From positions 177,989,604-178,053,603 of the forward strand of contig CM070873.1 in the NCBI GenBank assembly GCA_036365515.1: a DNA stretch of 64,000 bases. The letters run 5' to 3'. The notes under the pieces were generated by a model. The model did not search any database. It was not told the DNA's origin and was given only the letters and a program-made list of their open reading frames with translations. Source of the DNA: Torymus aiolomorphi. Taxonomy: Eukaryota > Arthropoda > Insecta > Hymenoptera > Torymidae. The first letter of the stretch is position 1. Every line of letters begins with the position of its first letter. A program made the position numbers and the translations under genes. This document shows, piece after piece, positions 1 through 12,957 of the stretch.

Positions 1-180
1 AAAGTTACAGTTGTGGCGGTGCTAGCTTAAGTCTTAAATTAGCACCGCCAGGATATCTCGGAAACGACTGGAGCAACAAATTCGGGGTTTGCGTATCAAA
101 TTAGCAACAAATTAGCAACAAATTATGGTATAGTTTTCATAGTTGCGGTCGTTAGTGGCGGTGCTAGCTTAATAGACATA
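1..180. repeat. Hairpin and repeated GGCGGTGCTAGCTTA motif
   Basis: A perfect 10-bp stem (GGCGGTGCTA at 15-24 with its complement at 40-49) encloses a 15-nt loop. The same motif recurs at about 155-170, so this edge looks like part of a larger dispersed or tandem repeat that runs off the window. No coding potential is seen. Confidence 0.5.
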
Positions 181-399
181 TATCTGATTTATTTGAGTTT
201 CTTCTACTACAGAGGTGTAGTAGTGACCACTATCGTTCTTACCAATGTAAAGACTTAATTTTTTTAAATTGTTGCACAAGTTTTGCATGCAAAATAATTT
301 TTTACTATACTTCTTACAAGCATGTATTACATGATATATTTGTTTCAGATGAAGAGATCAGGGAACTAAAAAAGTATATAATTGCAGAAAACTAGATAT

Positions 400-1480
400 A
401 GGCTGGTGGTTTGATAAAAATTCATTACATTCCAAATAAAATAAAATAAAACTATTGTAAATATAATAATTTCAGAAAAAGTAAAAGCAAGTACAAAAGT
501 AAAAGAAAATTAAAAATATCTATTATTTATTATAGCATGTATCATACTTTTGTTCAGAGGGAAAACTATGTGTAAGTGTCAGTCGGTCGCATACTCTAAG
601 TCGATAAACGTATTGACTACCACGAATGTGTCTTAGTAAATACGCAGACTCTGAAGTCTATAAACGTATTGACACATAGAAATAATAATAAAAATGATCA
701 TAAATATATCAATGACTTTCTTTGACGAATAATCGTAGTTTGAATGCAAATATAATATAAAAAATATAATAAATTAACGTATCTTGCAATGAAACAAAAT
801 TAAAATCAATTTACATTAACTATTTTTTATACGCATATTATATTTCTGTTCTGAGGGAAAACCATGTGTAAGTGTGAGTTGGTCACATACGTACAGACTT
901 CAAGTCGATAAACGTATAGACTGACACATAGGAAAGCACATGGTGTCAGTCAATAAATACGAAGACTCTAAGTCGACAAACGTATTGACTATCCTGAATG
1001 TGTCTTAGCAAATATGCAGGCTCTGAAGTCTATAAACGTATTGACACATAGAAATAATAATAATAAAAATGATCATAAATATATCAACGACGTTCTTTGA
1101 CGAATAATCGTAGTTCCAATACATATATAACATAAATACTATAAATTAACCTATCTTACAATGGAACAAAATTAAAATCAATTTACGTTAACTATTTTTT
1201 GTACATGTGTTATACTTCTTTCCTAAGGAAAAATCATGTGTACGAGTTAGTCGGTCACATACGTAGACTCAGTCGATAAACGTATAGACTAACACATAAG
1301 AAAGCATATGGTATCAGTCATTACGTATAGACTCTGAATCGATAAACGTAGATGTAAATAAATTATAAAATAATATTGTAACTATGTACGTAAACGTGAA
1401 TAAATACGTTCATTGTAAGTCCATAGACATATTAACAAGTACACATAGATGATAGTAACAACAAATGTTTACTTATTCCT
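400..1480. repeat. AT-rich satellite, ~375-bp unit, about 2.5 copies
   Basis: The landmark GACGAATAATCGTAG occurs near 724 and 1099, 375 bp apart, and the block around ATGTGTAAGTGT recurs near 560, 855 and 1228. Inside each unit a shorter motif, roughly GACT..AAGTC.ATAAACGTAT, repeats several times. One copy is about 80 bp shorter. This is a short satellite stretch with a nested sub-repeat and no coding potential. Confidence 0.7.
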
Positions 1481-1861
1481 TCTGAAAATATTATAGATAA
1501 AATCGTTTATCACAATAAGCCTTTTTTTGAGTGGTTGCTGTTATTTGATTGGCCTATATAGAACAGTCCCCAAAAATTTTATGTTTAAATTTTAAAAATA
1601 GATTGCTTGAGTTTGAGTATTCAAAACTGAATAATTATAATAGAAACAAAATGTTTCATTACTTTATTTATCAAAATTACGTTAACAAAATAAATATAAA
1701 AGTAAAAGCGTAAAAATAAATTACATTATTTTAGCTTTTACGAAATATTCTGTAAAACTAATTTAAAATCAAAATTTCAATAAGTCACCATCTTCTAACT
1801 AGTTTTCTGTTTCAAATGTCCAAATATTATTTTTATAAATATCGTGTTCGATCATTACAAA

Positions 1862-2519
1862 CAGCTATAGGTTCCCGTAACCTTTTCCGAAAGGACGTTA
1901 TTGACCCCAAATTTCTCTTCTCTTCTCTATCTTATCTATTTTTCCACACTGAATCTGAATTTTGATGGATTATTAAAAAAAATCCGTTTTTATTATAAAC
2001 AATTTATTGCAAAATATTAAATTTTCGATTTTAAAAAAATTTTAAGCTATTCTATAATCTGAATTTTTTTTTTTCTACGATGGAGCGCTAGGTGTCTGAT
2101 GACGGCTACTAGTACATCACTGATGAGTCCAATCTAGTAGCCTGGACGAAACACCCGTGAATTTTTTAGACTGCAATAAGTGTTTGACTTATTGTTATAA
2201 TCTCTTATTTTTGACAACTTGTTTCGATTTGGGCCTTTAATAAAAAGGACATGAGATTGTTTTTTGCCTTATGCACATTAGCGTCATAACGATTATTAAA
2301 TATTCTATAATCTGAAAAAAAAAACCATTTTTGCTCAGAAAATGACAGAGAATAGTCTAGAATTTTTCAAAATCGAAAATATAACATTTGTGCAATAAAT
2401 TGTTTATAACAAATAAAGACGGATTTTTCAAGAATCTACTATCAAAATTCAGCGTGAAAAAATGCATAAAAAAGAGTTGGTGTCGATGTGCCTTTTGAAA
2501 AAACTACGGGAACTAGCTG
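1862..2519. mobile_element. Fold-back/MITE-like element with ~190-bp inverted arms
   Basis: The left arm (1862-2052) and right arm (about 2325-2519) are imperfect reverse complements along their whole length. They start at CAGCTA...GTTCCCGTA on the left and mirror it as TACGGGAA..TAGCTG on the right. Clear matching blocks include the stretch around CTGAATTTTGAT and the stretch around TATAAACAATTTATTGCA. The centre (2053-2324) holds a hammerhead ribozyme. There is no open frame, so it would be a non-autonomous element. The word GATCAT lies close to both ends but is not placed symmetrically, so I cannot name a target duplication or superfamily. Confidence 0.75.
2091..2155 (+). ncRNA. Type III hammerhead self-cleaving ribozyme
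   Basis: All conserved parts of a hammerhead are present in order. Stem III is 2091-2095 paired with 2151-2155 (5 bp including the A15.1-U16.1 pair), and C2096 is the expected cleavage nucleotide. Stem I is 2097-2101 with 2115-2119 (5 bp), followed by the CUGAUGA core at 2120-2126. Stem II is GUCC at 2127-2130 with GGAC at 2144-2147, followed by GAAA at 2148-2151. The loops of stems I and II contain perfectly complementary 7-mers, CUACUAG (2106-2112) and CUAGUAG (2134-2140), which fits the loop-loop contact that natural hammerheads use for fast cleavage. With stem III open, the arrangement is type III. Predicted cleavage is after 2096. Activity is inferred; the fold is seen directly. Confidence 0.92.
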
Positions 2520-5500
2520 GATCATGGACTGTAGAGTGCACTGAGATTAATCGCAATGCGTAGCCAACTTCAGAGAGAACAACGCTGCGTGTCGGTATGG
2601 CAAATTGTGCTAGCCTCGTTTCTTCACCACTAACTGAACTATGGCGCTGGTAACTGTTCAGTGTTCGCGAATGACTACGACGTCCTCTTAATTATCTATG
2701 TACGTAATATATATATATATATATATAAACATTTGTTTACTATCCTTAATTATTAAATAAACACGCGGCGATATAATTACGAAACACAGTAACGAACTAA
2801 TAACAATTAATTATTGGAAGAAAAGTGAAATAATGTTAACGAACTTGACGAAACCACTACGACTACCTCCCGGTTCAGTAACGTGTGCAGAGAGAATGAG
2901 AGAGAAGTGTGTGTGGGGGGGGGGGGGTCGCGCGACTGTAGAAACCGTGATCACCTACCTCCCGTAAATATGGCCAGTCGCACGTATTGTTTCACTTTTT
3001 CGCGATATCAAGGTATATAAAAATCCCGATTATTAGACGCACGCGATCGACCCAATAAATAAAATAAATTATAAATGCACTTTAAATAAAATATAATTTA
3101 ATAAATGAAATAAATAAATGAAATAAAAGAATATATGGACTTAAATTGAAGAAAATAGTAAAGCGCGAATAAATATGACGCAAATAAAAATTGGTTGGAT
3201 CAGCTAAGAAATCGGCGATAATAAATAGGAAAATCTTACCTTGTCGTAGATCACTGCTCCTCTCGTATATTGAAAATTGTGGTATCGGTGGTAATTAAAT
3301 TTGGATTTCGTGGTAAAATGGGAAAAAAATAACTGTTCGACAAATATTGGTAATTCCTTGATTTTATTTTGTTCCTCGGTCCAAGTCGAGATGATTCGCT
3401 TACAATAATTTGACGGTTCTTCTCGCGCGTAATAAAAATATTCTAACACTTACTACTACGGTATAAGGACTTATAAAAATCACAATAAATTATGAATCGA
3501 CAACACCCTTTGAAATCTTCAACTCGACTGTAGTGGCAACGAATTTTCGCAGCCCGCACACCTGGATCCGCGAAAATTCCCTCCCACTACAATCGTCGCT
3601 GCCTCTCTCGCTCCCGTAACTCCTATCGGCGCAGGTAAGGCAAGGAGCGCGAGAGATGCCCGGGAGGTGCTGCCACGAATCCAGCGCAACGCCTGTTGTC
3701 TTCGTTTCGTGTGCGGTTCGTGGCGGTCGTTGCGCTGGATTAGGCCGTTGCCCCGCTAGCGCAGCGATTCCTGGTCATCGTGCGATTCCATTTCTCAATC
3801 TTCTTTTGCGCAATGTTGAGCCGTATTTTAGTTTAACATTAATCTATCGTTATAAAAATTTATCGTTACGTTAAAATTGCATGAGAAAAATGAAATAGTA
3901 CATGGGAACGTAACATCACCCCCCTCTTGATTTGCTTGTCGCCCCGGCATGCAGATATCGGTCGGATGGTGGCCAATGCACTTGAAGGCGCTCTGACTGA
4001 GTTGGGTTCTCGTTGACGGTGTCGGCCGATTTCGTGCTGCCATAATCAAAGGTTTTATAATTGCGGTATGAAAAAGTAATGCAATGTAGTAAGAGATAAT
4101 TCAATTTCTGATAAACTAAATTGCAAGTATATAAGACTATATTTTTTTCAAAATATATAATTTCTTTAAAATATAATGTTTCGAAAAGGAAATTTTATAG
4201 AAAGCATTGATTGTCCGACCGGGGGAAAACCTTTAGTTTGGAAAGCAACTATTTACCGACGCATCGTATCTGACTACCTGATATACTCTAGACATTCAAA
4301 TTTTTTACTGAAATATATTTTTCGGTTGAATTTGGAAAATAAGTTTGTTTGGATTATTTCGGTGCATTGAATAACAATTTTTATAATTAATCAAAAGTTT
4401 GCATATAAATTTTGTAGTCTAAAAATTAATTAATAAATGATTTTTATTTTCCTATGAATACTTTCTTTAATAGATTATAAAAAATAGAAGAATTGTAGTA
4501 AAGGGATGCATAATATAATGTTAATAAAAGCTTAATTTAAAAAAATAAAAACATGTAGTGGTAAATATTGTTTTTGCAACATTTGATGTAATTCGGTAAC
4601 AATTAATAATTATCCTTTTTTTTCATTTTATTTTTTTTTATTTAACGCTTATGTTCTAAACGGAAAAATAAAATAAAATTTCTGTAATTTCAGATAACGG
4701 CTAGTTCTCACAAAGTTAGGCTGTACACTATCTTTGGAAAAATTTCCGGGAAGATAAAATTATATATAAGCATAGCAACTGTTTTCTCGGTAAACTTAAT
4801 TTTAGAGTTAGGAAGATGTAATTTGGAAATTAAATAATTTAATGATATATGATATTTATTAACGGAAAAGTAAAAATGAAATAAATAGAATGTCGCATAA
4901 TTATTTATAAAAGTCAATTAAATTGCTTTTGTATTAAGAAATCAAAACCATAGTTAGAACATTTAAATTTATTGCTTCAATTAATCGTAATGGTCCAGTA
5001 TCAGTAGACTATTATGCAATATGAACAAAAATGGTGTCTGGGTAGTTACTGATTCCATTGAATTTGACATAACTTAATATTGGAATAACAGAACTTACTC
5101 TCTTACTTAGGTAGATATAGAGGGCAGATCGTGGGAATTATATCATTTTCTATATTCCGAATAAATGCAGGTTTCATTTAAAACCACTAGTAATTCCAAA
5201 AGGAAGTTTCAGAAAAAAAATATATTCAATCTTTATTGAACATTAGTGGTGTTAAACCTTCGATATAGCATACCATGAATTCAGTGATCATAATTATCCC
5301 TATATTAAATATAGGAATATTATGTATAAATGGGGTAAAATTATTTGAAGAATTTGAACATAGTCTAAGGAGTATTAAACAGTGTTAAATACTACCAAAT
5401 CTAAATGAAGTATAACGAAGTAATATGATAGATAATATTGGTGAATTATAAATATAGCGATTACTGCCGCTAAGGAATAAATTTTCCTCGATTGAAATGA

Positions 5501-5990
5501 TGTAAATGACCATTGATTCTGCAGAGACAATAATAATATTGAAAACTATAGCCTTAATATTTTAATACAATAGGAGCAATCTCTCTATGAAAGACTTCTA
5601 TATAATTGCATATAACATTTTTAAATGAATGTTCTGAAAATAAACTTGTAATTATTTAAATTTTCCAAATTATTTCTCTGTTTTTTCTCGATACGTGTTT
5701 AAGTATTGAAGTATTAGTCTAGTGCAAAAAAAATTTTACACAAAGTTTATTCGATTTCGCAAATTAAATGTATACGTTTATTTTTGCAAGAGAAAGTTTA
5801 ATTTCGCAGTTTGAACTTATATACGGAATGGTAGTAATAACACTAATAATTCTAACAATGCACCGCAATAATATAAATTCTATTTATAACTACACTGCAT
5901 TACATTATTTAATACATAGTCGTTAACCCTGAAAAAGTTTTATATATAAATTTTTAATAGGCGTGGCTTCATTCTTGGATACAGCAATCT
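2520..5990. other. AT-rich stretch without recognisable gene
   Basis: This stretch holds an (AT)n tract at 2707-2727, a run of 13 G at 2915-2927, a hairpin at 3529-3591 (TGTAGTGG and GAATTTTCGC with their complements) and a 14-bp inverted repeat (3678-3691 with 3728-3741). A GC-richer island spans about 3530-3790. The short open frames here have no recognisable domain and overlap low-complexity sequence, so I do not call any gene. Confidence 0.6.
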
Positions 5991-6169
5991 CTTAGGGTTT
6001 CTAAAAAAAAGAACAACGAACGCATGAATGGGGTCCTGCAACGAGGGTGTGTTGATTAGTTAGATTAGTAGTCGGTGAACGTTGTGACCAGAGTTCAAAT
6101 AGGTGTGGTCGTTGGAAATAGGGATAGATTAATGATTGTCCTGGGTGAATATGGTTTCTGACGTCCGGA

Positions 6170-6704
6170 TCCTCAGTCCTCGGTCGAAAGATCCGCCGTA
6201 CGCATAGTCCAGAGTTTTACGAGTTTTTGCAGGGCGATATGTCGCCTATGCTCAAGCGAACGAATGACAGGATCAACTCCTGGGTCCGGGTTTATTATTC
6301 TGTAGACAAGGCGAGTTTTAGCGAAGACTGAATGGCTGGCGGGGATCATATTGCCTGTAACAAAGAGGGCCCATAGGTCCGAGTCCTAGTTCCATTCGAT
6401 AAATTACGGTGACGACACAGAAATGGTTTGCTGCTGAGTCTATTCTTTTTGTACTGAATGGGAATATCGTCATTTTAGTCGGGCTTAGATAGTTAAGTAG
6501 ATCAAAGGGGTTTCTATGGTCGCGGTGTCCCTTTTCTCGGTGTATCGGAATGTGAGTTAGGGCGCCTTCTAACGGTTCTTTAAGGACCTTTAAACTAATA
6601 TGCCCCCATGATGAGTCAACATACATTCTGGTAAATGCGGTTCGGTTAGCCTTAAATATGTCTGTAGGTTCTTTTTTATGATTATGTACCATAGGGGAAG
6701 CCAT
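6170..6704 (-). pseudogene. Unidentified decayed coding region
   Basis: A minus-strand frame runs from 6704 to 6318 (128 codons). A neighbouring minus frame then continues from about 6375 to 6170 without repetitive sequence, reading through a stretch rich in Arg, Leu and Ile. This looks like one coding region with a frameshift near 6375. GC content is higher than in the flanks. I do not recognise a domain, and no catalytic motif of reverse transcriptase, integrase or a DDE transposase is visible. It could be a remnant of a retroelement, a viral insertion or a lost host exon. Confidence 0.3.
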
Positions 6705-8719
6705 ATGGATCTGACTTAGGGATTCTCAAATTTGTCAAAGTGTGGGACTTATACTGAAGAAGTAAAATGATTGTAGTTAACGTATAGGCACAATAGGATC
6801 GTTACAAAGGCTTATTCATCCAATAATCTAGATTGCAACAGTTAAAATTCGCATATTCGCAGGGATCTGCGCAGGACAATGCGTGTCGTTTTCCATGATT
6901 ATTGTACGAAATTCGTGAGATTTCTGTAGGTACGATTGCGGCATATGCCAAACATTCAATTTATTGGATGTGTAAGTGCATTTCAAAATGAAGAACTTAA
7001 TAAAATTGTGGAAATGGGAAAGATATCTATCAATACCATACAGAGAGAGATTGGGAGCTTTTAATTTAATATTTTAAATACGGATTATCCTCATTCACTT
7101 TATCCGATTCAAGGAAAGGAAGAATTCTTAAGAAGCACCATACTTGTATCTCTCTTTCTTGTAGCTTATGATTTGTAAGTACATTATTTATGTTAGACGA
7201 CGTTAAAATAGCTGATGAGTTTTTTTTTCTTTTTCTGCTTGACCATATTGAAATGAATCAATTAACATATCAACATTTAAATTATAAGTTTTGAAGAAAC
7301 GATATTAGAATTACTAATTTGAGTACATAATGACCTTGGCCTTCTAAAATGTCATGCACAATATCAAAATTATTGTCTGATGTACAATGAAAATATTTAG
7401 GTTCATTGAGAAGACTATTGAACTTAACACCAGTGGTTGATTCAGCTGCTGTGTCAATTGAAACTTCTAAACAAAATCATTCATGTAATTCTTTCATTCT
7501 CTTCTCACCCACCGTCCACGGATATAACAAAAGTCTACAAAAGAAATTTGCTGAAGGTTTCAAAAATACCATAAAGACATGAGCTATCGGCGACCATGAA
7601 GACTTGAATCCCGTATCCGATACGTTTCGATCCGTAGAGGAGGAACCTACGGAGCACACGATTTAACCGTCATCGTCATAGATTTTAGTGACGATGATAT
7701 CACTTGTAGCTTCTATAAACGTACATGAGTAAAATAATGAGCTTAAAACATAATCTTATCCAAATATTATATATTTATGGGCTACTATTGATACTGCGCT
7801 ATAACAATATGACATTTAGATATGAGCATATATGTGAACGATAGTGCGTAAAACTTCGTACATTATTTATTGACATACATATAATTCGCCATCATAAAAA
7901 AATTACGTATGTTAACAGTTACAATATGTACCAATTAATACAATCTCACTGCTCTCTCAGTGCTTTTGGTTATGTTAAAGCTCTTTTGTTATGCCATCTC
8001 AGATGCTCTATTTTCGCCTCCGGTTGCTGGACAACTGGGCGAGTTCTCATGCAAGGTGGTTTTTGTTGGTTTCAATCATTAGGAAATTGAATATAGTGCT
8101 GAGTGTCTATCCTATTTCTTTGATGGCTTGTGCGATTGCGATGTTATAGTACCTTTTCTTTCTATACTTGAAGTTCGGGTGTTGAAGTAGAGTATCATTT
8201 GGCGCGTTAGGAGATGTCCTTTTAGGAGAATATATAAAGTTCTTTGAGTGCCTAGGCAGTAGTTCGTCCGCATACGCACGAAGGGGAATTATGTAAGAAT
8301 GATAGTGACCCTCAGGCGTTTGGATGTCGGGTCTATTTCTAGTGCTTGAATTTTACATTACGGGGGCCTCACTTACTGTCCATGTTATCTTTCGACTGCA
8401 ACGGGGGAGTCAGAAATGGGCTCTTGAATTTCTAAACAACTGGTTAGTGGTCGTTCTAGAGATATAGTTGTCAATATATCTGTGGTGGTGTTGGTGAAAA
8501 CCCGTCCTCGGCTGTCATTATTGAAGGGTATAGGGACGATGTGTGTCCGTACCTTGTGAAAATTAATTGTATGGTTGGCAAGATTGGTCTACAGGCGTAT
8601 TTCTGGCTTGGTTAAGAGGTTGCTTCGTAGGATATCGGGGGTTCCGTAGTAACGTGGATGTTTAACTGAAGAATGCTACGTTCCAAATTGATGCTTCGAT
8701 GGTTTTGAACTTGAAATGG
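6705..8719. other. Mixed-composition stretch, no gene called
   Basis: Composition from about 7950 to 8720 is GC-richer, like the flanking decayed coding regions. Minus-strand translation here gives pieces of open frame broken by several stops. I see no named domain, repeat array or RNA gene. Confidence 0.4.
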
Positions 8720-9640
8720 TTTGGCGAAGCGTTTCAATCCCAATCATAATGCATTAGTCACAATAACTGGGCACTCTGTGATACCGCGTTCGACGATGAC
8801 GAGGGTGTTAAAATCAGAACTTGCTTCGATGGCCCCGATCGTAACTGGATTGAGTGCTGTTAGTGTCAGCTGTTCACATATCTCTTTCAATTCTGTAATA
8901 TTTTGTTCTGCTGAATAACTTAGCGGTGAGAGGGTATTCCGAACACTGCGATCATTAGAGATTCCTTTGATTTCAGTGGTCGAGCGTTGGCATGGAGGTC
9001 CAATATCAGCAACTATATTTTCATCTTCATAGTAGTCATCATACTGATAATTTCTAGATAAATTCCTGGCGTGATTGCCATTGAAAAACCAGCCCAACTC
9101 GTCTAGAAGGTCCAGATGAATTTTGAACCCGTTAATATATTCTATAAATTCTCTTGCCTTATCAACTAATTTTTCTAGAAGAACGTCTAGAAATATTGCA
9201 TAAAATCGATTTGGTACGCGAGTGCGGTTTTCGTCACTTCATAAGCAAAGTCCTGGAAGGAAAGATTATAGCCGTCATATAAGGGCAACCAGTCCCTAAG
9301 ATCATCCCAAAATATCTCTTCGTAGCCAGGTTGCTGGCCAAAATGATCGTCGAGGAGATCCTCGACGTCTAAGTAATGTTTATAGGAATATCGGAGAGCC
9401 TCATGCTCGATGATTTCAATAGACTCATCAGCGAGCATATTATATCCGTCGAAAATAGGAAATTCCATGGTGAAAAGAAATAGTAGTGATACGCAAGATT
9501 AAGCATCACTTCAGTAAGATTCCACGTGAGTCCGACCCAATAAGTCTTATTCGATTTAATGTTGAAGTCTAAGACATCTCTATCTACGCTTTTAAATGAT
9601 AATGAGAAGGACGTAAAATTCTCTGCGGTAATAGCTATAT
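8720..9640 (-). pseudogene. Unidentified decayed open reading frame, at least three pieces
   Basis: Three minus-strand segments follow one another with plausible coding composition. The first is an open stretch at about 9640-9475. The second is a 93-codon frame at 9468-9187, rich in Asp, Glu, Tyr and Phe. The third is a frame from about 9180 through 9097 to 8744, containing many acidic and hydrophobic residues and short Leu-rich helical stretches. They abut with frameshifts or stops between them, so they read like one protein of about 300 residues or more. I recognise no family, signal peptide or catalytic motif. A viral or retroelement structural protein is possible but not shown. Confidence 0.35.
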
Positions 9641-10984
9641 TTCCTCACGGGTAACAATCTCACTATCATTAGATGCCTCTAGTTTACGAAAAGAAAAGTA
9701 TTTCGAAGCGTAAAACATACACTTAACCTCAAAATATAAATCAAATAAAAATTCTATGGAACTTTATATCGATATTCCAGATTATTAAAATAAATGTAGT
9801 TAAGGTTTAAAATAAAAATATTAATAGTGTCGAGTGTAAAATTGAACCGACAAAAGATAAACATACACTTGCTTTGACTTTGACTAAGGATATTACCGTA
9901 GAACTCACTTAAAAGGGTGAAAAGGGACGCGTAAGAGTCAACGAAAAATATTTATCCTTTTCCTCAAAAAGAAAGCGAATTAGAATTTGTTTAGGTTAGG
10001 GCGAACAACCACGCTTTCCCATCATTAATTCTGCTGTTACGTGAGAGGTTGAAATACCCGCACGTAAGGGCAGAACCATAAATTATTTTGGATGTCGCCC
10101 CAGGGCGTCTGTCATTCTTTTTCCTATTTCTACCCCAATTCGCCGTAACTCTGAGGAATTAAATAAATCTGTCCTAATGATTGATAAAGGGGTTAATATA
10201 AGTGCTGAGTTTCCCTTTACTTGTACGGATACGCTCCCTTGATTGGTCAATTCGGGTTCTTCCTGTTTATCTTGAGTCTGTGTTAGTAACCTAAATCTCG
10301 ACGGATCGTACACCCCAATCTTCAGTAGATTTGCCGATTCATGCTACAATGAATCAACCCATCTACTTACTGCATGGGGGAAATCCGGGCTAGGGCTTAG
10401 TAAATTACTTAAATTTAATGGTTAGTTAGCTAGTAAAAATTATAATATAATGAAAATAAGAAAAGAAGGTTAAAATTATTATTAACCAAAATTAAGATCT
10501 TTGATTATTTAAATTTTAATTTCTTGAACTAGGCAAATGATTCTTAAAACCAAGGCTGATTTGAAATAAATATCATTAATATCGAAGACTTGCAAGGGTA
10601 CGAGATCTAATCACACTATTGCATCACAATCCGTTAGCAAATTAAAAAATATTATAAAAAATTAAGAGAATCACTGAGAATCAAAGCTTTCTTGATATTC
10701 TTGTATAGATAAAACTTTTGACGTCTCCCACCCTGGGTAAATCATACATGAGATTCACTGAGCACTTTTTTGATTGAAATTTTCACAATAACACATCCTT
10801 TTCGCTTTTTTCATTTGACATAATCGTTTAATTGGTGCTGAAGTAAATATGTACAACAGCATAGCACTGATACCGACTAAGCTCTTCTTGAAGATGAAAA
10901 ATGCTTTTCCATTAATAATATAACCACTAGGGTTATGAGGACAATCGTTCATTTTTGCTAATTCAAAATTAGATTTTCCAGACA
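9641..10984. other. AT-rich stretch with one short open frame
   Basis: A 76-codon minus-strand frame lies at 10313-10083 and has normal amino-acid composition, but I recognise nothing in it. It might belong to the same decayed element as the frames at 6.2-9.6 kb. The rest is AT-rich and featureless by eye. Confidence 0.3.
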
Positions 10985-11142
10985 GTACATAATTAGAACG
11001 CCTCAACATTATTGGCTATATCTCCAAAATGACTCGAAAAAATCTTGTTATGTAATATCTGTCAAAATTAGCATTCCTCAACATGATTGGCGTTATCTCC
11101 AAAATTGCTTTAAAAACTCTCCTTGTGTAATATCTGTATCTG
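10985..11142. repeat. ~79-bp tandem duplication
   Basis: Two adjacent copies share CCTCAACAT.ATTGG, ATCTCCAAAAT and GTAATATCTGT in the same order, at about 10993-11062 and 11070-11142. They differ by scattered substitutions. The following 600 bases to 11.8 kb are AT-rich with no visible gene. Confidence 0.6.
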
Positions 11143-11803
11143 TAAAAATAAAAAATCACACAAGTCACACCAAAAATTATTATTGGAATTTTTTATATCT
11201 ACACTACTATTCTACTAAACCCAACAATGTTTGTATTCTATTTATAAATGTTATAAAATAAAATATAAAATATAAATATTCTTGTACTCATCGTACATTT
11301 TTTATAACTTACAACTCACTATTTCCATGTTTTAATAATTGGACTTATATGCTCTGATAATTTATTCTTTTTGTTGTTTAAAAAACTTCTTTCCTTCTAG
11401 TTCTTGTATAGTCTTTTAATCTTAGACAATTTAATTTAAAAAATATAACTTTAACTAATGATGTTTCCTTCTTTTGTTGTTCTTGTTATGTAAATCTGAA
11501 AAAAATTTTTTTGAAATCAACACAAAGAATCGATGTTCTTTTCTCGACGAATTTAAAAAATTTGAAATAAATATTTAGACATTTAATACTTGTGATTAAG
11601 CTGTTTTATTACTTGCGATGTTGAGCTTTGTCTTCTAGTAGTTAATTTTTCAGATGTAGTGTACTGTGTTTTGTAGGTCTATTGAATGTACGATGAAAAA
11701 TTGGTGATCCATCCACGAATATACTTTGAGCATATACTAACATGCACGAAGTGTATATATGTGTAAAGATGTGTAAGGTGAGGTCGTCGTCGCCCAGACA
11801 CGG

Positions 11804-11804
<1 letters not shown>

Positions 11805-11872
<68 letters not shown>
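11805..11872. repeat. (AT)n microsatellite
   Basis: An uninterrupted AT/TA dinucleotide run of about 68 bases. Confidence 0.97.
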
Positions 11873-11876
<4 letters not shown>

Positions 11877-12551
11877 CTGAAACAGGAAACCGGAAGTGGA
11901 AAGAAAACGAAGTCTGATGATAAGAAATGGAGAAACCTTAGAATCGGAAATCAGACAAAATTTTTCACTATTTAATATCATTATTATGAGAACATCTTTT
12001 TACATGAAACTTTTTGTGCAACATAGTGTAGCCAAATAGCATGATATTATAAATTTGAGTTAAATAAAAGCGACTGAAAATTGCAGTAAATATTTGAAAT
12101 TCTCAGTCAGGCATTTAAATGTATATGTAGCACGTGTGACTCCTTCAGACTTCTTCTATACTTGCCTTCGGCCTACGCTCCTTGATATGTAAATATGATA
12201 ATACATACTGATGTCAGGTCAATGTAACACGGGTACATTCAATTTGACCTTCTATAAGTATATATGATCATATATAGCAGTACATGGATATATTTTGGCA
12301 TACATTGACATACGGCCATATATGATCAGATATAACAATTTATGTAAATTTTTGAGTTGATAGTCGCTTTGATATGAGCTTTGTTTCGTTAAAAAATGTT
12401 GATTCCTCAAAAAGTTGTAGCCTATTAAAATAGAGTAAGAAGATGCCTTCAAATACCATCTGCAAAATGCTTTTAAAAAATGAGAAATTTTTAGTCAGGC
12501 ATATTCGCATTATATGAACGTTGCGTAGTATATAATATGCATGCATTTACA

Positions 12552-12808
<257 letters not shown>

Positions 12809-12957
12809 TATAAGTATGTTTATAAATATGTTACTTTGACCTAATATTAGTATATACAATAATATTCACCCAAATATAACCATTATGAGATCATACATGT
12901 GGTTTATAACATCATATACGATTTTGTATATTTTATGTTATGTTTTGTCAAGTGATA

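Noticed and set aside
11679..11981. 100-codon minus-strand frame with an Ile-Tyr run
   Set aside because: Most of it is translation of the AT dinucleotide tract and it has no domain.
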